Shown here: positions 1-5,781 of the stretch, piece by piece
Layout of the letters: every line of letters begins with the position of its first letter
Numbering within the stretch: the first letter of the stretch is position 1
Assembly: GCA_026391515.1 (NCBI GenBank)
Contig: JAPLEC010000271.1
Span: forward strand, 1 to 14,915
Reading direction: 5' to 3'
Source of the DNA: Bacteroidia bacterium
GTDB taxonomy: Bacteria > Bacteroidota > Bacteroidia > Bacteroidales > VadinHA17
DNA length: 14,915 nt
Made by a program: the position numbers and the translations under genes
Notes under the pieces: generated by a model
Seen by the model: the letters and a program-made list of their open reading frames with translations, nothing else
What the model was told of the DNA's origin: nothing
Databases searched by the model: none

Positions 1-323
1 TGCAGGATGCAATGTCGATGCAGGCCCAGGCGGAAAGAGAACGTCAGGCAAGAGTGATACTGGGTGATTCTGAGCGACAGGTGGCAGAGAAGTTTGGAGA
101 GGCTGCCAAAACATATGCTAACGATCCTGTAGCTCTTCATCTGAGGGCCATGAACATGCTTTATGAAGGATTGAAGACGAACTCTACAATAGTAATTGTT
201 CCAAGCTCAGCACTTGAGACCATGCAGTTAGGCGGTCTTACTGGAATAACAGCAATGACCATGGGGTTAACTCAGGAACGTGAAAAAAAAGAGAAGGGAA
301 ATGAGTCTGGCAAAATAAAATAA
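1..323 (+). CDS. Slipin / SPFH (band 7) protein, C-terminal part
   Basis: The reading frame is open to the left edge, so the gene begins outside the window and only about the last 106 residues are visible. The fragment begins with the QDAMSMQAQAERERQAR pattern, followed by RVILGDSE. This is the end of the SPFH coiled region in prokaryotic slipins (stomatin-like proteins). The tail with DPVALHLRAMNMLYEGL and a hydrophobic stretch reading STIVIVPSSALETMQLGG is also typical of slipin C-termini. Family knowledge: slipins are membrane-anchored, oligomerise into scaffolds in membrane microdomains, and are often encoded next to an NfeD-type protein. Here nothing of that kind follows within the window; the AT-rich block starts straight after the stop. 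The last 15 or so residues are Lys/Glu/Gly rich and probably disordered. Confidence 0.88.
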   Translation, partial: QDAMSMQAQAERERQARVILGDSERQVAEKFGEAAKTYANDPVALHLRAMNMLYEGLKTNSTIVIVPSSALETMQLGGLTGITAMTMGLTQEREKKEKGNESGKIK

Positions 324-427
324 CACCAATGACCACTAGAGATTTATACTTTAAAATGTTATCCTGTAATGCCCATATAATGCATTTATATTAGAAGATT
401 TAATTAATAATCAGGTAAATTGGTGTT
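322..427. repeat. Inverted repeat AACACCAAT / ATTGGTGTT with nested palindromes
   Basis: The arms AACACCAAT (322-330) and ATTGGTGTT (419-427) are perfect 9-bp reverse complements. The left arm starts inside the slipin stop codon. Inside them, TTATCCTG (359-366) and CAGGTAA (412-418) pair with one bulged base, and ATATAA-TGCAT-TTATAT (375-391) forms a small AT palindrome. The structure sits exactly where base composition falls. It may be the terminator of the slipin gene or the edge of an inserted segment; the sequence does not decide which. Confidence 0.45.
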
Positions 428-439
428 CGGCTTGCTCTC

Positions 440-709
440 TTAATCATCCTTCCGTCCAAAATCCAAGGGAAACGTGTGGATGGATATATGCCTATTTTTA
501 GTATCAGGGGTACGTTGACAAAGCAAAGTGTCAGGTATTACTTCAACATTTTCTTCTACCCCTGTGATAATTTTTGGCACCCCCTGGTATAGTTTTAGCC
601 TGGTGGTCAACTCGTTAAAATATTGCAAAGCTGATTCTTTATTTTTAAAACACCTGCTAGGGTTCCTGTCAAATTGTTCGTTCGAAGGGATTGCTTCCCT
701 AATATAGTT
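440..709 (-). pseudogene. Possible remnant of an unrecognised protein gene
   Basis: A minus-strand frame is open from 709 down to a TAA at 440-442 (about 89 codons). It contains no ATG; the only usual start is a TTG at 628, giving 62 aa. Two consecutive TGA codons (710-715) close it upstream. The translation has ordinary protein composition before and after the TTG, for example REAIPSNEQFDRNPSR upstream and ALQYFNELTTRLKLYQ across it. That suggests the coding sequence once extended further and has lost its start. I do not recognise the family. It could also be a chance frame. Confidence 0.25.
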
Positions 710-1008
710 TCATCAATGGATAGAGTTATATGTTTAAAAGTACTTATCTCTATACTATACGATGATGGTTGATATTAGGTTAAATTAAAATTGACTGAGG
801 TAACCTACTTTCGAGACAGACTGACAGTCTTCGTCAAATCGTAAGCAGTTAGTCTGGTTCTCCTATTTCTCCAATAAACACATGTTTAAATTAAACTTAT
901 TGTAAATATTTCAAAATAAATGAATTATGTTAGGATTATCAATATATTATTCGTAACTTATAAAATAAGTATTTTGAAATTTGTTATTAATAAATTAAAA
1001 TTTTTAAT
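629..1008. other. Gene-poor AT-rich interval
   Basis: Beyond the remnant frame at 440-709 I see no gene here. The interval is very AT-rich, especially 890-1008. The only structured element is a short palindrome AGACTG-A-CAGTCT at 818-830, inside a slightly GC-richer patch (800-865). No clear TTG/TAnnTTTG promoter pair was found upstream of the gene at 1009. Confidence 0.5.
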
Positions 1009-1206
1009 GTGGAAAACAAAATTGTAAAAACAAAAAAAAGTAGAGTTGCCGTGACATCAACATCTAAAGAAACGAAAAAGATAATTTCCGAGGAAGATAT
1101 TCGGAATAGGGCATTTGAGATCTTTCAAGATAATGACAATCCTTCTTCTAATGAACTTGATAATTGGTACTACGCTGAAAGAGAGTTGAATGGATATTAC
1201 AAATAG
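1009..1206 (+). CDS. Small DUF2934 protein (first of two in the window)
   Basis: This encodes a 65-aa protein of unknown function. The C-terminal half carries the DUF2934 signature: an EEDIRNRAFEIFQ helix at about 28-40 and DNWYYAEREL at 51-60, matching the family pattern I-R-x-x-A-(Y/F)-E-I-(Y/F) followed by D-x-W-x-x-A-E-x-x-L. The first 25 residues are Lys/Ser/Thr-rich and probably disordered. The start must be the GTG at 1009, because the frame has no internal Met and stop codons lie upstream. The ATG at 1007 is in another frame. The minus-strand gene at 3197-3418 has the same architecture, so the two are paralogues in divergent positions. DUF2934 proteins are small soluble proteins with no established biochemical role. 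Confidence 0.7.
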   Translation: MENKIVKTKKSRVAVTSTSKETKKIISEEDIRNRAFEIFQDNDNPSSNELDNWYYAERELNGYYK

Positions 1207-1290
1207 GTTAATCTAAAGATTGTACTTTTTGAAAAATAAGTTTTATGCAGAATTTTATCAAATAATTGTCTAAACATAAAAACTAATTAT

Positions 1291-1521
1291 ATGAAACTAA
1301 TTGAATTCGAAGGTGTTGACAACTACGGAAATGAGTGTAAAATTTTAATTAATCCTGAACATATTGAATCAATTTATACGGTTACAAATAAAAGCAGGAT
1401 TGGAATAGGTCTGGTTTCTGGAAATCCAGTTGAGGTTAATCATACTCTTAAAGAGGTTAAAAAGAAATTAAGTATTGATATTGAAAGCACAGATTATAAA
1501 CGCACTGACGAAGCCCATTAA
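1291..1521 (+). CDS. Small hypothetical protein, beta-rich
   Basis: This 76-aa protein is not firmly recognised. It has no signal peptide or membrane segment. The pattern of alternating short strands, with INPEHIESIYTV at about 21-32, a G-x-G-L-V-S-G turn and then EVNHTLKEVKKKL at 48-60, resembles small FlbD-like or phage-type proteins. Those read roughly 'I-N-x-x-x-I-x-x-I ... G ... V ... L-x-E-V'. The resemblance is in pattern only and no function follows. The gene lies 84 bp after the DUF2934 gene and 35 bp before the next gene on the same strand, so the three could be one transcript. The ATG follows an AT-rich leader without a Shine-Dalgarno, as is usual in this phylum. Confidence 0.6.
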   Translation: MKLIEFEGVDNYGNECKILINPEHIESIYTVTNKSRIGIGLVSGNPVEVNHTLKEVKKKLSIDIESTDYKRTDEAH

Positions 1522-1556
1522 ATAGTTCCTTCCCTTGCATATCTAAAACAAGTATT

Positions 1557-1808
1557 ATGAAAAAGGCCAAATTGATTAACAATAATGGTCTTACAGAAAG
1601 TGAACTCTGGCAACTACTTTTAGATGCTCTCATGATTCATTTTAAAAATCATAATGCTAAGATTTTAGAAGTTTCTGATATTTCATTCACTTATGAGCTA
1701 ACGACCGGAAATGATGATTTCACTTATTATCAAGTAGAATACACTATTAGTTCATCAGATGGTTTAAATATTTCTTGGAGTGAAGCCGAGCAGATTAAAA
1801 ACATCTGA
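1557..1808 (+). CDS. Small hypothetical protein
   Basis: This 83-aa acidic protein is not recognised. An amphipathic helix at about 13-32 (ESELWQLLLDALMIHFKNH) is followed by a strand-rich region with many Tyr, Thr and Asp/Glu residues. There is no signal peptide, membrane segment or Cys/His cluster. It starts 35 bp after the preceding gene and ends just before a good hairpin terminator at 1834-1870, so it is probably the last gene of the 1009-1808 cluster. Confidence 0.6.
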   Translation: MKKAKLINNNGLTESELWQLLLDALMIHFKNHNAKILEVSDISFTYELTTGNDDFTYYQVEYTISSSDGLNISWSEAEQIKNI

Positions 1809-1833
1809 CTCATACTATTGAATAAATCTAAAT

Positions 1834-1870
1834 AAAACCTAGTCAATATTTGGCTGAGTTTTTACTATTT
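1834..1870 (+). terminator. Rho-independent terminator after the small-gene cluster
   Basis: AAAACCTAGTC (1834-1844) pairs with GGCTGAGTTTT (1852-1862) across a 7-nt loop. Ten of eleven positions pair, counting two G-U pairs, and T-rich sequence follows. It lies 26 bp after the stop at 1808. Confidence 0.6.
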
Positions 1871-2004
1871 TTTAAAGGTTTAAACTACTTAATATATCTT
1901 AAAAATGATATTATTTGGGAAAATACTTGAAACCATAACGAATACGGGCTATATATTATCAACGAGTAATACATTTTCTTAAGTTTAAGAACTTTCTTAA
2001 TAGA

Positions 2005-2847
2005 ATGAAATTAACACATGAAAATAAAGTAGAAAAATTTTACTCTCATGGTTCTGATATTAGACGATTTCAAGAAGGAGGGTATTTATCATTTGGTTAT
2101 TGGACAGATGAAATCATTGATTATCATCAAGCTGCTGAAGCATTAATTAATCGTATACTTAAATTTGAAAAACCACTTAACAGTGGGATGGTTCTCAATG
2201 TGGCATGCGGATATGGTTCTGAAACGTTGAAAATATATGAAAAAATCTGTCCTGAAAAAATTATAGCCATTGATATTACAGATTCACATATTGAATATGC
2301 AAAACTTCAAATAAGTTCATTAAACTTATCTGATCGTATTCATTTTGAAAAGATGGATGCTTGCAAACTGAGTTTTCCACCTGATAGTTTTGATTATGTG
2401 ATTGGTATTGAAGGACCAGCACATTTTAATACACGAGAGGTATTTTTGAAAAAGGCATATGAAGTGCTTAAACCAAATGGTATTTTATTACTTTCAGATA
2501 TAATAGTTGATAATATAGAAACAGAAAAAAATCTATACAATAGAATAATTGGCAATTTTTGTGCAAAGCACTGGTATATGCCCAAAGATAATTGGATGTC
2601 AATAGAAGAGATGAAAGCATTATTAAATGGAATTGGATTTATAATTAATACCATTGAAAGTGTAGGGGAAAATGTTTATCCAGGATTTTCGCATTATAAT
2701 CTAAAATTAGAGTCAGTAAAAAATGCAATCCACACAAGAGGAATTAAAATTGGTTTAGCACTTACATTTATTTCTTGGTTACTTGGATATGTTTATAGAA
2801 GAAAGCTGATTGATTATGTTTTTCTAAGAGCAATAAAAAAAGGATAG
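2005..2847 (+). CDS. Class I SAM-dependent methyltransferase, possible membrane-associated C-terminus
   Basis: This 280-aa protein has a Rossmann-type methyltransferase core. Motif I is MVLNVACGYGSETLKI (62-77); the usual V-L-D-x-G-C-G-x-G is changed at its acidic position to Asn, as in some natural-product methyltransferases. The SAM-ribose acidic residue is D90 in IIAIDIT. Motif II/III follows as MDACKLSFPPDSFDYVIGIE (117-136), with a GPAHF segment, and then a YEVLKPNGILLLSD strand (152-165). This resembles the Methyltransf_11 / sterol-tocopherol-sarcosine type, which methylates small molecules; the acceptor cannot be named. Residues 247-275 are unusually hydrophobic with basic residues (ALTFISWLLGYVYRRK), hinting at membrane contact or a lipophilic acceptor. 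The gene stands alone in the AT-rich block, is itself very AT-rich, and is followed by a cluster of imperfect palindromes. Confidence 0.82.
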   Translation: MKLTHENKVEKFYSHGSDIRRFQEGGYLSFGYWTDEIIDYHQAAEALINRILKFEKPLNSGMVLNVACGYGSETLKIYEKICPEKIIAIDITDSHIEYAKLQISSLNLSDRIHFEKMDACKLSFPPDSFDYVIGIEGPAHFNTREVFLKKAYEVLKPNGILLLSDIIVDNIETEKNLYNRIIGNFCAKHWYMPKDNWMSIEEMKALLNGIGFIINTIESVGENVYPGFSHYNLKLESVKNAIHTRGIKIGLALTFISWLLGYVYRRKLIDYVFLRAIKKG

Positions 2848-3196
2848 TATTTTTAGCATTGATGTACGTTGCACAACACCGCATATAGCCAATAGTGAGG
2901 ATTACGAGCAAGCGATTATCTGCACTCCTCAATTAGGTTGGTGTACCAGATCAAGTAAGCGCTCCGATATGCGCTAGGGCCAATCAAGAAAGTAAGTTTC
3001 CTGCTTTGTGGGACAGGCTGTCGCAGTTTTTGCAAATCACTTCTTGATTAATAATGAGGAGAAAGTCAAAATAACACATTACAATAGCCCCTATTTTATA
3101 TGGTTGGTTCTACCAAGGAAAGATAGTGGTTGTAACAGGCTTATAAACAGTCAAAAACACATACAACTACTCTATATCTTTACAGGGATAAAAATC
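2848..3196. other. Palindrome-rich gene-free interval
   Basis: I see no convincing gene here. The interval contains a bulged stem at 2876-2944, an AGCGC/GCGCT hairpin at 2958-2975, a GACAG-G-CTGTC palindrome at 3012-3022, and an inverted repeat AATCAAGAAAGT (2982-2993) / ACTTCTTGATT (3039-3049). A GTG-started frame at 3008-3211 overlaps these palindromes and the end of the opposite gene, and is probably chance. Confidence 0.5.
2876..2973. repeat. Bulged imperfect palindrome, weakly attC-like
   Basis: ACACC (2876-2880) pairs with GGTGT (2940-2944), and CCAATAGTGAGGA (2889-2901) pairs with TCCTCAATTAGG (2926-2937), with one-sided bulges and a 24-nt loop. In addition CGCATAT (2880-2886) is the reverse complement of ATATGCG (2967-2973). 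Nested, bulged stems just downstream of a lone promoterless gene recall integron attC sites. The core RYYYAAC/GTTRRRY boxes are not clearly present, so this is called only as a structured repeat. Confidence 0.4.
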
Positions 3197-3418
3197 TCAA
3201 GAATCCTTTAAAAGTCTTTCTGCTTTATGCCAGTCATCTAATGCAGTTCCATGTTTCCCATGATCAATGCGCTGGTGGTAGATTTCATACGCTTTTTTAC
3301 GAATCTCTTCTTCACTCGGTACGGATTCACTGGTAGTAACTATCTCGCTCTTTACTATTTCACCGACCTCAGAAGTTTTCTTTGGTTTGTTGATTGCCTT
3401 AACTTTTGAAGTTTTCAT
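3197..3418 (-). CDS. Small DUF2934 protein (second of two)
   Basis: This 73-aa protein of unknown function starts at the ATG at 3418. A TTG nine bases further upstream would add three residues but is the poorer start. The N-terminal 30 residues are Lys-rich with Val/Thr/Ser. The DUF2934 signature follows: SEEEIRKKAYEIYHQR (35-50), GKHGTALDDWHKAERLL (54-70). It is closer to the family consensus than the paralogue at 1009-1206. A perfect -7 element lies upstream at 3462-3469. The gene is isolated on the minus strand in the AT-rich block, with no partner gene beside it. Confidence 0.75.
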   Translation of the reverse strand: MKTSKVKAINKPKKTSEVGEIVKSEIVTTSESVPSEEEIRKKAYEIYHQRIDHGKHGTALDDWHKAERLLKDS

Positions 3419-3461
3419 TATTCCCAATTTTATCCTATTAAAAACATTGTTTAATATGTAT

Positions 3462-3469
3462 CAAATTTA
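3462..3469 (-). promoter_or_regulatory. Candidate -7 element for the DUF2934 gene
   Basis: Read on the minus strand this is TAAATTTG, an exact match to the Bacteroidota -7 box TAnnTTTG, about 43 nt before the ATG at 3418. No TTG is found 17-23 bp upstream, so only half of the promoter is supported. Confidence 0.4.
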
Positions 3470-3763
3470 CAATATTTATTCATTCTTTTCCTCTCCCTCT
3501 TCTACTCCTTATTCATTATGTTTACCCAAACCTTATAATGCATTGAAAATGAATGAGTATACTAATGTCGGTTACTGGGAAAATTTGGTAATCTGACCAC
3601 CTTTAACCAACATCGTTTTTTTACGTGTTGAAAATTTCCTTTCTTGCCTTCAAATAATGCCTTAGTATTTTTATTAGAGCATTCCTCCCTCATCTCATAC
3701 TTTGCAAGTTCAGTATTGAGGAACTCCAAAGATCATTATTTTACATAACTTTATACAAAAATT
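3470..3763. other. Intergenic interval without a supported gene
   Basis: AT-rich with pyrimidine-rich stretches (about 3481-3535). It forms the gap between the minus-strand DUF2934 gene and the plus-strand gene at 3764. I see no promoter pair, repeat or RNA gene in it. Confidence 0.5.
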
Positions 3764-4087
3764 ATGAAAAGGATAGTCGTCAAAAATGAACCTCTTGTCA
3801 AAAAATCAGTAATTATTAAATATAAAGAAGAATTTGAAAAATTTTTACGAATGTCTCAAAATGAAGGTTATACAATTAAAAAACTATGGATACCAGACAT
3901 CTGGTATGGTAGAAAAAATCCTAAAACATGCGAAAAACATATCCATTATGCACGACTTGGTTATGTTGATTTGAATTATGAATATGCTCCTGGATTAAAG
4001 TTTCCATTTGATCCAGATTGTAACGATGAAATCGAAAAAATTGATTGCCATTGTTGGATGGGATATGATTTGAATGCATCCATTTAA
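3764..4087 (+). CDS. Hypothetical Cys/His-rich small protein
   Basis: This 107-aa protein is not recognised. It has no signal peptide or membrane segment. The N-terminal third is basic, with a helix YKEEFEKFLRMSQNEGY (20-36). The rest is aromatic-rich and holds C56, H59, H61, C86, C95, H96 and C97. That spacing (C-x2-H-x-H ... C-x8-C-H-C) could form a metal site, which is inference only. The ATG sits in a TATACAAAAATTATG context typical of the phylum. A strong AT-rich hairpin follows the stop, suggesting a monocistronic unit. Confidence 0.6.
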   Translation: MKRIVVKNEPLVKKSVIIKYKEEFEKFLRMSQNEGYTIKKLWIPDIWYGRKNPKTCEKHIHYARLGYVDLNYEYAPGLKFPFDPDCNDEIEKIDCHCWMGYDLNASI

Positions 4088-4094
4088 TTATTTT

Positions 4095-4132
4095 ATATAA
4101 AGAAGTTATATCTTCATAATATTTCTTTATAT
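4095..4132 (+). terminator. AT-rich hairpin between two small genes
   Basis: ATATAAAGAA (4095-4104) and TTCTTTATAT (4123-4132) are perfect 10-bp reverse complements around an 18-nt loop that itself contains TTAT/ATAA. It begins 8 bp after the stop codon at 4087. A terminator or mRNA 3'-end stabiliser is the simplest reading; it lacks a GC-rich stem. Confidence 0.5.
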
Positions 4133-4168
4133 CAAGATTATTAGGGCTTTTGCTTTAAATTAAGTAAT

Positions 4169-4450
4169 ATGAAATTCAAAAGGAGTATTATTTACACGAT
4201 TATTACATTTATTGTTGGGTTTTTTTATGCATTCTACGTTGAACCTAAACCAATTGCATCAATAGGCCATATTGGATTAATTATTGCACAAACGATAGGT
4301 TATATGCTTGCAGGATTTGTACTTGGTGCAATTATATTATTGGTATTAATGATTTTTATAAAACGGATAAAACAAGAATTTTGGAATCTTGCAACTCTTA
4401 TTATGATGGGAGCAGTAATTTTATTTATACTAGCAGATTTATTTTTATAG
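4169..4450 (+). CDS. Small integral membrane protein
   Basis: This 93-aa protein is almost entirely hydrophobic. Predicted membrane segments are about 7-23, 33-64 (one long or two short helices) and 72-93, separated by a basic loop IKRIKQE (64-70). The positive-inside pattern puts the N-terminus (KFKR) and that loop in the cytoplasm. There are no recognised domain or catalytic residues. It lies 81 bp after the Cys/His-rich gene across a hairpin and is the last gene of the AT-rich block. Confidence 0.65.
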   Translation: MKFKRSIIYTIITFIVGFFYAFYVEPKPIASIGHIGLIIAQTIGYMLAGFVLGAIILLVLMIFIKRIKQEFWNLATLIMMGAVILFILADLFL

Positions 4451-4600
4451 TTATTTCAAATAAAAATGCGGTATCTCCTAATTGAAAAACTCCTCGTGCT
4501 AAAGGAATTATGTCTCGCTGCAATACAACTACTATTTAAAAGTAGATTGAAGGAAATGCCGCAGAATCTAATGTTATGGTTTATTTTCTCTTACTCGCTA

Positions 4601-4647
4601 CAACGGGAAGGCTCTTGCAACGCAAGGCGTTGCAGGGCTTTCCGTTG
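4601..4647. repeat. Long near-perfect hairpin
   Basis: CAAC at 4601-4604 pairs with GTTG at 4644-4647, GGAAGG (4606-4611) with CTTTCC (4638-4643), and TCTTGCAACGC (4613-4623) with GCGTTGCAGGG (4627-4637). Only two single-base bulges interrupt about 21 base pairs, around a 3-nt AAG loop. No T-run follows, so it is not a standard intrinsic terminator. Confidence 0.7.
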
Positions 4648-4701
4648 CTAAGCATCCCCCTCGGGAATCGCCACAGGCAATTCTCCGTCTCGCTACAAAG
4701 C

Positions 4702-4735
4702 AAAACCCTTCCCTCAAAACGGGAGGGTTTTTCTC
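4702..4735 (+). terminator. Intrinsic terminator, plus strand
   Basis: AAAACCCTTCCC (4702-4713) pairs with GGGAGGGTTTT (4721-4731) with one bulge and a 7-nt loop, followed by a run of T. It would end transcription coming from the small membrane-protein gene, though that gene stops 250 bp earlier. Confidence 0.6.
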
Positions 4736-4823
4736 TATCAATTTCCCCACAGGGAATCGCCGACTTCGTCGGACGAAGGCGACTACGTCGGCCTAAGTCC
4801 GAAGGCTATTCTCTCCAAAAATA

Positions 4824-4850
4824 AAAAACCCGGCATAAAGCCGGGTCTTT
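4824..4850 (-). terminator. Intrinsic terminator of the DUF4382 lipoprotein gene
   Basis: ACCCGGC (4828-4834) and GCCGGGT (4840-4846) form a perfect stem with a 5-nt loop. On the minus strand it is followed by TTTTTTATTTTT and lies 21 bp after the stop codon at 4872. It may work in both directions. Confidence 0.8.
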
Positions 4851-4871
4851 ACACATAAAAACCAAACTGTC

Positions 4872-5705
4872 TTAAAGACGTGTGAGCACAAAATCCTTGA
4901 CAGTAAGGTTCCCTTCGATAACTTTTACCCCTGAAAAGCTTACAGTATCATAGTTTTGTTTTGTGGCAAACAGAGAATATGTTCCCGCAGGGACCCCAAG
5001 AAAAGCATAGTGTCCCAGTGAATCAGTAAAAGCCTTCGATAATATAGAATCCTGCTTTACCCAGACCTCTGCATTTGCAAGTTTAACTTTGGAAGTATCT
5101 GTAACAATGCCAGTTATTCTTCCAGCTGTCGTATTGTTGACGGCTCTTATCACAGGCTTAAAAATAAATCCATTTATTCCATAAGGATTATCCAGATTGC
5201 CTCTCATAACAAAGGATCCTGAAAGATCAAAATCAAGAAGTAGTTCTGAAGTTAATCCTCCCTCAACAATTATTGCAGGTTTAATAAAGATTTTTATCCC
5301 TGTATGTTGACCGCTGGGCACCTTAACATTGAATGTATCACCATCTTTTATTTTAAGACTGGCCTTATCTACATAAAGTCTTACAAGGTCATATTTACCC
5401 TGTGGGATTTCAATTGCCGGCAAAGTTTCCGTGATACCGTTTCTAAGCTCTAAAAGGTTGAATGTCAGGGTATCATCTGAAACAACAATATACGGATTGC
5501 CGTCACTTATTGTGTCACCGGCTTTTCTGATCTCAATTTTTGTTATTGTAACTGTAGCAGATTCAATAAAATTTATAGGAAACGGAGCATCAGTCACCTT
5601 AACAACAAGCTGGCCCGGACCTTCATTGTAGTCGGTTGTTTTACTGCAGGATGAGATTGTTATCAATACAGCTGCAGAGAGAGTTAAAAAAAATAGTCTT
5701 TTCAT
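4872..5705 (-). CDS. DUF4382 lipoprotein with carboxypeptidase-like regulatory domain
   Basis: This is a 277-aa envelope lipoprotein. The start is the ATG at 5705, which begins a clear signal peptide with an S-S-C lipobox (Cys20) and an S-K-T-T-D mature end. The frame stays open up to a GTG at 5858, but those extra 51 residues would bury the signal. Residues 31 to about 188 match DUF4382: GQLVVKVTDAPFP at 31-43, then TVTITKIEIR, and IPQGKYDLVRLYVD at 100-113. Residues 194-277 form a carboxypeptidase-regulatory-like beta-sandwich: GRITGIVTD, then AEVWVKQDS, GHYAFLGVPAGTYSLFATK (231-249) and a closing strand. Both domains are common in surface or periplasmic proteins of Bacteroidota; no enzyme activity is known. 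It lies downstream of the two-component genes, 283 bp from the kinase stop, and has its own terminator. Whether it shares their transcript is open. Confidence 0.85.
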   Translation of the reverse strand: MKRLFFLTLSAAVLITISSCSKTTDYNEGPGQLVVKVTDAPFPINFIESATVTITKIEIRKAGDTISDGNPYIVVSDDTLTFNLLELRNGITETLPAIEIPQGKYDLVRLYVDKASLKIKDGDTFNVKVPSGQHTGIKIFIKPAIIVEGGLTSELLLDFDLSGSFVMRGNLDNPYGINGFIFKPVIRAVNNTTAGRITGIVTDTSKVKLANAEVWVKQDSILSKAFTDSLGHYAFLGVPAGTYSLFATKQNYDTVSFSGVKVIEGNLTVKDFVLTRL

Positions 5706-5781
5706 ATTAAGTTTAAAATTGATTTCATGTTTAAAAGTACCATCATCAAAATGAATTTTTAATGAAGATTTCAGATTAGGA

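Larger units (their letters stand above)
4594..4815. repeat. Degenerate tandem duplication of a GC-rich element
   Basis: Three landmarks recur in the same order. CTCGCTACAA is at 4594-4603 and 4689-4698. GGGAATCGCC is at 4663-4672 and 4752-4761. GGCAATTCTC (4676-4685) is matched by GGCTATTCTC (4804-4813). The offsets are 95, 89 and 128 bp, so the second copy carries about 40 extra bases. Those bases are themselves palindromic (CTTCGTC-G-GACGAAG at 4764-4778). Each copy has a strong hairpin in its first half (4601-4647, 4702-4732). This looks like a small palindromic interspersed element present twice; no coding capacity is seen. Confidence 0.55.
4451..4871. other. Gene-free interval: hairpin and repeat island
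   Basis: No believable gene is seen. Base composition shifts from very AT-rich (before about 4590) to GC-rich (4595-4815). The interval holds the long hairpin at 4601-4647, two copies of a degenerate repeat, and two terminators, listed separately. Frames that appear open through it translate into Arg-rich low-complexity sequence produced by the repeats. Confidence 0.6.

Noticed and set aside
1007..1009. ATG at 1007 as start of the first DUF2934 gene
   Set aside because: It is in a different frame from the DUF2934 coding sequence, which needs the GTG at 1009.
3008..3211. GTG-started 67-aa frame on the plus strand
   Set aside because: It overlaps palindromes and the end of the opposite DUF2934 gene and has no recognisable protein pattern.
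3387..3596. 69-aa frame with a C-terminal NVGYWEN stretch recalling methyltransferase N-termini
   Set aside because: The match is a few residues only, the frame runs over the promoter and start of the opposite gene, and a stop follows at once.
324..4590. Integron cassette array
   Set aside because: Only one weakly attC-like stem was found, genes lie on both strands, core boxes are unclear and no integrase is visible.
4466..4824. Two overlapping plus-strand frames of 61 and 82 aa
   Set aside because: They translate hairpins and tandem repeats into Arg/Ser-rich low-complexity sequence; no start context or domain.
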